Source: Acholoe squamosa (taxonomy: Eukaryota; Annelida; Polychaeta; Phyllodocida; Polynoidae). From it: DNA of 64,000 nucleotides. A program made the translations under genes and the position numbers. How positions within the stretch are numbered: the stretch's first letter is position 1; every line of letters begins with the position of its first letter. Under the pieces are notes generated by a model. The model ran no database searches. It was not told the origin of the DNA and saw only the letters and a list, made by a program, of their open reading frames with translations. The stretch is from assembly GCA_949317995.1 (NCBI GenBank), contig OX439036.1, positions 88,759,920-88,823,919 on the forward strand. The letters are read 5' to 3'. Below are positions 23,637 through 34,200 of this stretch, piece by piece.

Positions 23637-24174
23637 TTTGTTGTGTGGTATACGGGTATCCGCGTTATAAGGTGATATTACTCTGACGGTGCCTGCGCGT
23701 CGACTGGTGACGTGAACGCTGGACGGACGCCGGAGGAGGGAGGTGGACGCAGCACTCCAATCCAAAATGGCGCGTTTGCTGATTGAACTATGGACTCTGC
23801 CGCCGAAGGGGAGGGTGGGCGTTGGTTTAACAAGGGGAGGGGGTGTAGTCCAACCACCTGGGTGGTACACACTGGGCCGTGATAGGCTGTTACTTGCGGT
23901 ATTGTTTGTGTGTTACGTATTCTGTTATAAAGGTGTGAGGGGTGCCGATAATGTACAGTAGGACGGTGGTAGCGACATGCTGCGTTTAAATTCCCACCCC
24001 TCATGGAGCAGGAGTGGACCCGGCCGTTTCCATGCCTCCCAGGCAGCACGCTGGGTGCCTCCCTAGGCGAGCAGCTGTGAGCAGTTGGATCAGGGGCTCT
24101 GGGAGATCATGCTAGCGCCAAAACTGCCCACAACTAGTGACTTAAAGATGGGCTTTAGGTTGTCTCCCATCTAA
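23637..24174. promoter_or_regulatory. Gene B upstream region
   Basis: On -, a CACGTCA (TGACGTGA on + at 23708-23715) lies about 70 bp upstream of the ATG, and a TTATAA lies about 33 bp upstream of it. The TATA-like box would leave almost no 5' UTR, so it may not be used. The local GC content is higher than in the flanks. Confidence 0.35.
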
Positions 24175-24425
24175 GGTAGTGATTATTTTTTAACAACAGG
24201 GGGGGGGGCTGATGGGTTTGAGGGGGGGGTCAGCATTTTTTCAACACCTTGACTAGGGGTCAGAATTTTTTCAATCCCTCAGATGGTGGGGGGGGGTCAC
24301 CTGTTTTCAGTGGAAAACCCCGCGCGTTACTATAAGTTAAAAGGGCATGTTCGCGCATGATTTTCGCCCCTTATGGGGGGGGTCAAAAAAGTTTTCTTCC
24401 CTTGAGAGGGGGTGAATTAATTTCC
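24175..24425. mobile_element. MITE, GGGAGTGATCA family, copy 1
   Basis: The left end GGTAGTGATTATTTTTTAAC is followed by AACAGGGGGGGG and alternating G-rich blocks around TTTTTTCAA and GGTCACCTGTTTTCAG. The same internal blocks recur at 28965 and 38723. The right terminus is decayed. Confidence 0.6.
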
Positions 24426-26043
24426 GGGGAGACGAAAGTACGATTGATATAAAAGAGTGACGGTTGGCAAGTCTAAATCCCTACTCTGATCATGATAACT
24501 GATCAGAGTAGGGATACACTCTTATAGGGCGAGTAAGTGGCTGTGGAAGCCAGGCTCAGATGGTAGATGTTACACCTCTGTAGAATACAATAACTGGTCA
24601 TGGTATGAGTATAATTTTTTGAAGGCTTGGGGAGTGTAATCCTAGATACGAGTGTTTATTGGATTCCAGGCTGGATGTGGTCTGATATGTCCCTATAGAG
24701 TATTAAGTGTCCTTGAAACGTGCTGGCTTGCAAGTGTCCCTGGTAGGCTTTGTCCACGCCAGTCTGGGGGTCACGGTGATAGAGGCCGTGGTAGTGGGGA
24801 TTAGACCCCTATAGGATAGTGGTTGTGTGTCTCTCAAACAGATCCTTTAGAATCATGCCAGGGTGAAAGTCTGAATGGTGTCTGGTGATGAAAAGTCAAA
24901 ACCACCGGTAGCTAGAATGTATATAAACGCTGTGTTGGAGGAAGAGAGCGCGAATTGTGCTTGAATCTTCAGGGATCCACAGTTCAACCTGGAATCAGAG
25001 GGGAAGATATTTGTATTCGGCAGCTTACGAGTAGGAATGGATTGAAATTTTGAAAAGTACCTATTTTGGGTGGATGGTCCCTTACTGGGTGATTTTCTGG
25101 CATTCCAACTTAAACTATTGAGGCCTTAGGACTTTATCAAGGATCCGATCATGTGTGTAGAGGCAAGGAGAAAGGGTGCTCTGTGCTAAAAGTCAACTTT
25201 AAAATTCAGATCACTAGCTTTTCAGTGATATATTGCATGAGATGATACTTCTTTTAGTTTTGGAGGAATTGCTTGCTAAAGATGTGTAGGTATGACCATT
25301 TCCTAAATGCCAATAAGCTCTATGTCTAAATGCTCATGAGATACATCGGTAATTAGCATAATTTATGCTAATTAGCTAAATTAGCACAATTTTTCATTCT
25401 TTTGCCCATAACTTTTGATCTAGAAATGATATTTTCATTCTGTTTTCACCTTGTGGGAACCTTGTGGGAAGTTCCTTCAAATGGGATCATCAATTTTTAT
25501 ATTTAGAATGAAATCATGTTTCCATGGCAACAGAAATCAACAAAAATGCCTATTTAGGCCCAAAAAACATTCTTTTTACATGTCTGATTTGGAACCTTTA
25601 GGCCCAAAATAGAAAGTTTCATCAATAATCATTGAGTTATCCATAAAAAAGTACCCTATAGCAAATTTAGGCATATTTTTCTTATTCTAGCCCATAGTGG
25701 TGCACCCTGGTGGCTAAATCAGGTACTAAATCCCGCAGGAACCCCCATTTCTGCTTGCTGGCTCACAATTATTATAGAGGAAGCCACTTCTTGGAGGATA
25801 TCGATAGTTCTCTCTCTACTTGGTCCTTGCTACCTAACTCATGTGGAGTGTTATCATATACTGCATTTAAAGGAGTTGTTCATTTACTGGAGTTGGAAAT
25901 ATTTGTTAAAATCGGTTACATTTGTTATTCACGAATTTGGCCGTATTCTCTGTTAATGAAGGAGTTTACATGCTCAGTTAATCAGAGTCATTGTATTAAT
26001 TATGAAAGATATCTGGTGGAGTGGTGGATAGAGACATTTTATA
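24426..26043. other. Intergenic DNA with an interspersed-repeat look
   Basis: A perfect 16-bp hairpin stem sits at 24477-24515. The part from about 25250 to 25690 has the style of a dispersed repeat (TTAGCATAATTTATGCTAAT; CATAACTTTTGATCTAGAAA). The 122-codon frame at 25710-26078 has no motif and runs into the element at 26044. Confidence 0.4.
24477..24515. repeat. Perfect hairpin, 16-bp stem
   Basis: ATCCCTACTCTGATCA, loop TGATAAC, TGATCAGAGTAGGGAT. The stem is perfect. No transcript is known, so any terminator or structural role is open. Confidence 0.85.
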
Positions 26044-26935
26044 TAGGGGAAGGTTGCCTAATTTGGACCGGCTCCTAATTTGGACCACCCTTGTTTCCCC
26101 TAGTGGCAGTAATAGGAACTAGGTTCCAATGCTGCCTTTTTTTAGTCAAGATCACTAAAGTTCCTAATAACTTCCAAAAATGTAATTTTTCTGTAATTTT
26201 ATACACATTTTTCATGGAAAATGGTTTTTGGGCTTCTTGATCTTATTTGCGTCACCACATACTTAAGCCCTCCTGGTTGCTAGGCAACATCTTTTTGTTC
26301 AAAATCCTTTAAAATTTTTAGATGTCATATTATACTTTTAGACTAAAATGAAATTTGATAAATACCATTGTCAAGTTTTAGAAAACAAATTATCAATGAG
26401 AAAGATGAAAAGTTGCCTAAATTGGACCAGCTTGAGTTGCCTAAATTGGACCATAGTTGTAATATTGGATCCAATTTAGTTGCCTAAATTGGACCACCCA
26501 ATGGGGCCTATGCCTAGTTTTCTAAGTTGGATCAACGTGTAACCTTTTTCTTACTCCAATACAGAGCAAATTCACAGGATATTGATATAAACACTAAGAG
26601 GACATCTGATATCATATATCAAAAGTTCCTTAGTTTTATATAATTTTCAATATAATGAAAGTATAAGGAAATACAGAACAATAGTGCATATTGGTCCAAA
26701 CTAGGATACCAGCTGGTCCAATTTAGGCAACCAGGTGCCTAAATTGGACCATTAGGCTTTCATTTTTAATTGCACACCCTGACTAGAGAAATTCAAATTC
26801 CTAGATTTCTATGCTATGACCATAAAGCCATAAGGTACCATCACAAAATGTATACATTTTACATTCAAATTCATAGAAATAATCACTGGACAGGAAAAAG
26901 TTCTTAGGGGGTCCAAATTAGGCAACTTTCCCCTA
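26044..26935. mobile_element. 892-bp TIR element with iterated GCCTAAATTGGACCA motifs
   Basis: The ends TAGGGGAAGGTTGCCTAATT(TGGACC) and (GGTCC)AAATTAGGCAACTTTCCCCTA form a terminal inverted repeat of about 26 bp with one mismatch. Inside, GTTGCCTAAATTGGACCA or its complement is repeated at about 26411, 26434, 26480, 26712 and 26735, so the end sequence is iterated subterminally. No transposase frame is present. It is a non-autonomous DNA transposon; the superfamily is not resolved. Confidence 0.75.
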
Positions 26936-28093
26936 CTCAGAGATGGAGGCATGTATCTGAAACTGTTTTGTGGAAACATTATTATTGTTGTTGGACTTGA
27001 CTAAATCACGATTATATATATATTTCATATTTCGAAATCTGGAGATTGTCATGCGGGATTGTATGGCCTAGGTATTATTATTAAATTTGGTGGAGTTGTG
27101 ATTAAACAGTAGTTATGTGCAGGAGACTGACATGTATGACGAAGGTTACACATTGTCAGAATTATTATTGAAAATCATTAACGAATATGGACAATTTAAA
27201 TAAAAACCCTTGGAGATGAATTACCCATTCGTGTCTTCTTTCCCAAATGGACAGTGGGACTTAGACATGGCTCTACCTCTTGACGCTAGCCCATAGATTC
27301 CCCAATATAACTGATTCGAACGCGAGTGGAGATTGAAGGAGGATAATAACGTAATTGGTGGAAAACTCGAGTATTAACTATATTTTATCTTGAGAAAAGA
27401 TCCAACTTCAGCACATAAAACCCCTCTTTTCCCCTCCGCCTGTAATAGCCCAGGGGGTTGAAATTTTTTTCGCGTGTCCGTGCGCAAACCCACCAGCCCC
27501 CCCCCCTGATGTTAAAAAATGATCGCTTTCTAAAGGCGGGGGCAGACAAAGGCAGCCTGGGCATACAAACCCACCAGGAGACTTGCCATAAACTGCATCT
27601 GGGGGTATGTTTGGGATTTCGACCTGGCCGAAAGTCGCATGACGTCACACTGGAGACAAAAGTTTAAGTCACCGCAGTTCCTCAGGGTAGTGTCGGGACG
27701 TGGTTTCAGATGAGATCTCATCTGAATCTAATGCAGTCGGGTGCCAATTGGCAATGATAGTGGAATTAAAAAGATTTGGGATTAATAGTGAACCAAATAA
27801 TCATACTCCAAGCTCTTATAGAACTAGAAACAATTAAAGGGCTAAGGATAGTGTCCCTTTGCCGTCAGTCAAACCCCGGGAACCGCGACGGCGTCAACAT
27901 TCATCTCCGCGGAGGGCCAGGTCGATTCTCCAAGCATGCACCCTTTTGCCCATAAACTCCAGGGTGGTACCACTGCAGCCTCATATATATGGTTACTTTA
28001 ATGACCAGTGGTTACAGTAGGGTCAGTTTAGCCACCACAAATGAGTGGAAGTGTCTTGTACCACTAAGGGAATGTGTTTCTTTAAAAGTAATA
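26936..28093. other. Intergenic DNA
   Basis: No gene is recognised. It contains the half MITE at 27430-27533. Confidence 0.4.
27430..27533. mobile_element. MITE, GGGAGTGATCA family, right-end fragment
   Basis: GTGCGCAAACCCACCAGCCC, a C run, then TGATGTTAAAAAATGATCGC. This is the complement of the family's usual left end. The outer bases have drifted (TTTCT instead of ACTCCC). Confidence 0.5.
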
Positions 28094-28320
28094 TACTGTA
28101 AATCCTCGCGTATAAGACGCAGCTTTTACACTGAAATTACACCCCTTGAGTCCTATAGGATCTAGCTTAACTCAGGGTGCGTCCTATAGGCAAGGTTTTT
28201 ACACTAAAGAACAGCAGTAAAATGACCAAAATTTGACTCCAGATACATCCTATCTGATTGAGCCTAACTCAGGGTGCGTCCTATACGCGAGGTGTGTCCT
28301 ATATGCAAGGATTTACGGTA
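28094..28320. mobile_element. MITE with TACYGTAAATCCT ends
   Basis: TACTGTAAATCCTCGCGTAT at the left is matched by the complement of ATATGCAAGGATTTACGGTA at the right. Further blocks GGGTGCGTCCTATA and CGCGAGG recur internally in both directions. A smaller relative with GTATATAAGCCAC is at 51147-51226. Confidence 0.65.
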
Positions 28321-28447
28321 CTTGTTCATTAACAAGGTGCTAACTATTATTCAGCAGATATGGCCATCAGTAACTGTAAGGACCCCCACAGTATGGGGAC
28401 TCGCCTTCAGATGGGAGACAACCTTTAGAAGCTGACTGTTGATGCCA

Positions 28448-28451
<4 letters not shown>

Positions 28452-28487
<36 letters not shown>
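28452..28487. repeat. (AT)n microsatellite
   Basis: An uninterrupted TA dinucleotide run of about 35 bases lies between AATTA and CATGTTAC. Confidence 0.9.
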
Positions 28488-28490
<3 letters not shown>

Positions 28491-28555
28491 GTTACACAAT
28501 ACACAATGCCCCAGGTACAAATACTTAACATTAAATGCAATGGTTGAACCTTAGG

Positions 28556-28739
28556 TTGAACCATTTTTTAAAAAGAGGGGGGGGGGCTGGTGGGTGTCAG
28601 AATTTATTCTTGCGTTACTGTAGGTTAAAAGGACGCACTCACATGCGATTTTCTGCCCTGGGGGGGGGCAAAACAATTTTGCGTCCGTGCAGAAACCCAC
28701 CACCCCCTCCCCCCTTGTAGTTAAAAAATGATCACTCCC
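28556..28739. mobile_element. MITE, GGGAGTGATCA family
   Basis: Left CATTTTTTAAAAAGAGGGG; right CCCCTTGTAGTTAAAAAATG then ATCACTCCC, followed by TTA. The internal blocks GGTTAAAAGGACGCAC and CCGTGCAGAAACCCACCA match other copies. Confidence 0.6.
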
Positions 28740-28964
28740 TTATGCCCGGGCTTCTGCCATGCCAGGCTGCCATGTACTAAAATAAAAAACGCTGAAGTTC
28801 AGGACCTCCCCCCAACCGGTAAAAGAGCCTAAGCCCCCAGGTGTGCGTCTGAGGAATCCTATTTTTTGTTAAAGGAAACGACAACTATATTTTCATGATG
28901 ACTTATTTTGGTAGTATTTTCATTGGATAAAAAGATTTATACATTTTGACATCTGCTGTTGTAA

Positions 28965-29190
28965 GGGAGTGATCATTTTTTAACAACGTGGGGGGGGGGC
29001 TGGAGGGTTTGATATTTTTTTCAAATCCTCTGAGGGGGGGTGTGTTAAAATAATTTCACCTGTTTTCAGTGAAAAAGCCTGTGCATTACTATTATATTAT
29101 ATGTTAAAGGGCGGGTTGGTGCACGATTTTCGTTTCCTACAAGGGGGAATAAAAAAGATTTTACCCTCGAAAGGGGGGCCGGGGGGCCAT
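28965..29190. mobile_element. MITE, GGGAGTGATCA family
   Basis: The intact left end GGGAGTGATCATTTTTTAAC is followed by AACGTGGGGGG, then TTTTCAGTG and TGTTAAAGGGCGGGTTGG blocks. The right end is eroded and abuts the LTR that starts at 29203. Confidence 0.6.
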
Positions 29191-29202
29191 TCCCCATACT
29201 AT

Positions 29203-29567
29203 TGTAATGGTTTTGATTTTACCAGTTAAGTGGTTCGAGTCTTGCTATTCAAAAGAAACACGGAGACAGTAATCCCAGTGTATGCAAACGGTTTATTAGG
29301 GTCTTACACTTTTGCAGCTACCCGATAGTAGGGAACATTTAGGGAAGCATATTCATAACATGTACTCTGTACAGAGGCCTACATGGCCTCTGACGTAGCG
29401 GCTGAGCTTGGGGCTTTATATAGGTGCCCCTTGGTTTGTCGCTAGATGTCCCATAGATCCGGATCGGTGCTGCCACCTACCCGGAACCCTAGGAAGATCC
29501 AGCAACAGGACTCACCCGCCAAGCCAGACGACACCAGTTGGTAATAAGGTAACTATATGCCTCTACA
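29203..29567 (-). mobile_element. Long terminal repeat (365 bp) of an unidentified LTR retrotransposon, 3' LTR or solo
   Basis: On + it runs TGTAATGG ... CCTCTACA; on - it therefore starts TGTAGAGG and ends CCATTACA, the TG..CA rule. On - a TATATAAAGC box (29423-29414) and an AATAAA (29297-29292) lie about 120 bp apart, as expected for an LTR promoter and poly(A) signal. Directly upstream on - is a purine tract (ATGGGGAGTAG, 29578-29568) that fits a polypurine tract, which makes this a 3' LTR. No second LTR and no pol were found for it, so the rest may have been lost. Confidence 0.65.
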
Positions 29568-29574
29568 CTACTCC

Positions 29575-29714
29575 CCATATTCAGTCCTGAAAAGGACTGA
29601 ATATGGTAAGTAACTTACAAATAATATCACATGACCCATTAAGTCTTGATAAAGACTCTAAACATAGCACTACTATTCATTGATACTTATTAACCCTTAG
29701 TTCTTATAAGAACT
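29575..29714. repeat. Three serial hairpins next to the LTR
   Basis: CCATATTCAGTCCT-GAAA-AGGACTGAATATGG (29575-29606), AGTCTT-GATA-AAGACT (29642-29657) and AGTTCTTATAAGAACT (29699-29714). The three share the pattern R-G-T-Y-C-T-T/complement and lie at spacings of about 55-65 bp in the presumed 3' UTR of the LTR element. Confidence 0.75.
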
Positions 29715-30791
29715 GTTACATATCATATTAATGTTACAATACACTCGGAAAAAAATTGAATTTTCTATACATCAGTATGGCCAAAGCAAGTTTTTTTGTT
29801 GTTTTTTTTAGAAAATATGCTAGTCTGTATCACCGTATTTACAAATCAACTATCTATGTAGTCAGGAAATATAATATTATAGAAACACAACCTTTCTGAC
29901 TCTATGAATTATATAATAAGCATAGGGTTCTATAACTTTCTCAGTTGAACACATGCAGTGTATATAGTAATATATATATATGATAATCACAGACTTGGAA
30001 CCCGTGAGGTATTACAACTTGAAGTACAATACTCAAAGTAGTTTTAGGATATAATAAACCCTTTTACAAATACAACATGGTTATTTATGCTAAACAAGAA
30101 TAGTTCACAGTGATATGACTAAGTTATTAACATAAACATATGAGCACATTTAATATGAATAAATGACAACGTCTGCATGTTTCGTTAATGCTGTCCTGAT
30201 GTGGATCCAGATGATGTGTAGTATGATCCCACAGGATGGTAGTGCTAGTCTCTTGAAAAAAGGAGTAACACGGAAGTTCATAGGGCAGCTACCCTAATCC
30301 TCTACGATGTGCTAAAAGTTCCTTTGGTTACAGTAGTAGTAATAATCCGGATAGTGCAGTAGTATAACATCAGATGGGCCAGCTAGCCCTGGTGTAGTAA
30401 AAAAATAGTAGAACTGTCCAAAACGTATGTCCGAGATCATCATAAATAGTTCAGTAAGGTAAACTGAATGGAGTACTTGGTATAGCACTTCAGTGGATTT
30501 CACTTGTGATATCGATGAGATGTGGATGGGAAATATGGCTAACACCTATCCTTCATTTCAAGAGGGTACTTGCTCCAAAGTTGTACACCAAGATTACACC
30601 ATATACAGTCTGAATTATGACAAAGAAAAGTTGAATGTGTACATCTTAATGTGTGGGTTCTGTCATGTTCCTCTCCGACATTTGGCTATATTATGTAGAG
30701 AGTGTGAATTTGTATTTAGCAACTTGTAAATGATAAAGTGTAAATATTATTTATCAAAATAAAAAAAAATAAAATAAATTTGTTTGTTAAG
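29715..30791. other. AT-rich DNA, presumed remnant of the LTR element's 3' UTR
   Basis: No coding frame with family motifs. An A-rich tract (30755-30790) directly precedes the LINE tail. Confidence 0.35.
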
Positions 30792-30806
30792 TTTTTTTTT
30801 TTTTTT
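30792..30806 (-). other. LINE poly(A) tail
   Basis: A T15 run on + lies about 485 bp beyond the ORF2 stop, the expected position and polarity for a 3' tail. Confidence 0.6.
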
Positions 30807-31290
30807 CTTGGCCAGCTTTCAGCTTGCCTTTTTTTATTTATATAAAAAAGATCACACTATAGTCACACCCTCATCTACATAATAAACTACACCTCTTTAT
30901 GCTAATAAGGTCACATAACTACTTGCTTGCTGCATACAGCTGACTGACGGTATGACATGTGGACAGCCAACCAATCAGAGGTCTCCATTTATGTTTTTTT
31001 TTATATAGAGCAGCGCTCATTTTTTATTTGAAAAAGAAAAAATGTCTATAGCTATACAGGTCTTCGCTACATTTTTGATATTTTGTTATATAAACACCAC
31101 AGGACACCACAGGACAATACATAGCGCATTATTATAGTGAGTATGACAATAGATGTGTTCTATATGACTAGTGATAGAGACTAGATACTGATATACCTCT
31201 ACATCGATACAGTTTTCGCAGCTCCGTTCCCCTATCTAGGAAGTATGCTATGAGTGAGATACTAGGGTTCTTTCAGTGTATGCAGAGCAG

Positions 31291-34200
31291 TTACATTGAG
31301 TCCAAAATAGCCTCCCATTTCCTAAACTTCTTTTGCTTGTTCTCCAGACTGCATATAAATTGTTCTGAGAGAAGAGAGTGTTTAAACTCTCCTATCCATT
31401 GCAACAGATCAAGATGGCACTTGTGATACAAACGCTGCCTATAAATGTAAAACCTGGTTCTAAGCATTACATTGTTGATGATATCATCATTTGGAATTTT
31501 TCTACATAATCCAAGTATCAATTCATGCTCATCTAAATTCCCTGTATCAATCTTAGCAACAGTGTTTATCCATCGTATGACTGACTTCCAGAAGTAGGCT
31601 ACTGGGGGGCATTTCACAAGGAAGTGATCAAGAGTGTCAGTCTTACCATCACAATATACACATTCTGGGCTTTCCTTTGCACGTATATCAAACAAGTATT
31701 TGTTACAAGCTAGTATTTTATGGAGTACCTTATATTGAAATGATTGTAACTTTGTTTCCCTACTCACTTGGTATGGACACATATATATGTCATACCATGG
31801 AACCTTTGTAAATTGGACCTTAGGAAAGACTTTTGCCCATTTCATTTCATTCCTTGGCATTTGTTGTGAGTGACGGTATAGAACTATCCAATACAATTCC
31901 TTGCTTGATGTTGAAAAGAGATTAACTACATCTGGGGTATTATCAATGACCCAAATACAGTCATTTGGCCTTTGAATTTCGTCACTGGATATGCTAGCTC
32001 TCCAGCTACCTGGTATACTTTGTCGGATTTGTAGAGCCTGAAGAAAGTTACACTGAACACCATACCTTTGAGAAATTTGAGTGTCTGACATAAAACTTCC
32101 ATTATCCAGTAAATCTTCAACCCTGACAATACCAGCCTCCCTCCACGATTTCCAAACTATTGGTGTATTATTGATAGTAATAAACTTATTTTTCCACAAT
32201 ACTTCATTACGGACCTCCGTTTCTCTTACTAGTGAGACATTTTGGAATTCATGCCAGTCCTTGAGAACCTGATAATAGAATGGGCTTGCTTCTCGTGGTA
32301 TGTTAATATCTGATTTTGTATGAATGAACAGTTTCAAGTCAGACACTTCATGGAGAAATAACTTAATAAAATCACATGGAACCATGGCGGTATCCCAATA
32401 GAACCTTTTGATCCAGTTTATGTTAGATACAATGATTTTCGTTTTAAAATTGCCTACTGCAAGTCCACCATGCTTAGTCTGTGCCTGAACACGTGCCCTG
32501 GCTACCTTGTTCCTGTTGGAGCCCCATAGGAATTTGTCAACAATTCTATTGACTTCATCTATTGCTCTAGATGGTGTAGTGGTGACTGAGGCCGGGAACA
32601 TCACACAAGGTAGCATTAGGCTGTTTATGATGATAGTTTTACCTTTGAGTGAGATGTTGCGGTGCCTCCAATCATCACTTATGTTGGTGATTTTCTGTAT
32701 CTGGGGTTCAAAGTTCCACGAGTAATTTTGGGCTTCTGTCCTATTCGATGCTACAGAGATGCCCAGGACAATCAATCTTTCACTCCATGCAAGACCCTCC
32801 AATCCAGTCTGACTAGTGTCAATACCACCAAGTGCAAGATATTGTGTCTTATATCTATTCACCTTCAGACCAGAGTACCTCCTAAACCTTCTCAAACAGT
32901 CCAGCAGGTGATGTAGAGCTGCTGCTGATTCGATAAAACAAGTGGTATCATCAGCATATTGACATATCTTTACTTCTCTAGTACCAAGTCTTATACCTTT
33001 AATATCTACATTCATGCGTACATTATGAGCTAACAGTTCTACGGCAATAACAAACAAAAAAGGCGATAGACAGCATCTCTGTCTGGTTCCGCATGCAAGT
33101 TCAAACCAGTCACTTGTGTACCCATTATTTATGACACAGGCAACAATGTCTTTATATAATATCCTGACCCATGAGATGTATTTTTCCCCAAATCCAAACC
33201 TTTCAAGTGCCTTAAAGATAAACTCCCACCTTATCTTATCAAATGCTTTTTCAAAATCAACCGCCATCAGAATACCAGGCCGACTGAACTTTGTGGTGTA
33301 TGCTAATATATCTTCAACTGTGCGAATACTTGTTCCTATATACCTTGACCTAACAAATTCAGATTGATCTGAGCTTATAATACTAGGGAGGTGGGGTTTT
33401 ATCCTTTCTGCCAGGGCCTTGGTGTAGATCTTATAGTCTGTATTCAGCAGGCTGATCGGCCTCCAGTTTCCTAGCTGGAGTCTATCTTTTTCCTTTTTAG
33501 GGATAAGGGTTATAATGCCACGTTTCTGTTCTTGGCTCAAGCTGCCCGTTTCCGTGGCATAGAGTAGACTTTGACTAACATCATCCCCAATATCATTCCA
33601 GAAGAACTTATAAAACTCTGCACTTAGCCCATCAGTGCCTGGGCACTTCCCATTCTTTAAGGATTTAAGACTGTTGAGAAAAGCTGACTTTGATAAAGGT
33701 CTCTCTATCATCTCTCTCTGGTTGTCAGACAAGACAGCTAAGTTGTTTGTATCTATGAAGGGACAACGGTCATCAATATCATCTAACTCTCTATAGCTAT
33801 CTGAGTATAGATTTCTGTAGAATTGCTTCTGTACGCTAAGGATATCTTTGCATTCAGTGACTATATGCCCATTTTGATTTTTCAGTTGAGTAATAAGTTT
33901 GTCCATAAAATTCTTTTTTTCTAAATTCAAAAAGTATTTGGTTGGTCGTTCACCTACCTGGGACCAATTCGCTTTTGACCTAAACATGATGGCTCTAGCT
34001 GTCTTTAATTCAATATCTTTTAGGTCTCTCTTAACACTTTCCATTTCATCAATTACATCATGGCCCTCATCAAAGGCTGCAGTCAATTTGCCCAGACTGT
34101 TTGTTAACTCCCTCTCTACCTTTTTAGACTCTGCCTTCTTCTTTTTGCTGTAATTAATTGAAAATTTCCTTATCTCATACTTCAGAATCTCCCACTTCGC

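Noticed and set aside
23678-24049. 123-codon frame on - upstream of gene B
   Set aside because: It overlaps the GC-rich promoter region in another frame from the signal-peptide exon and has no domain or splice support.
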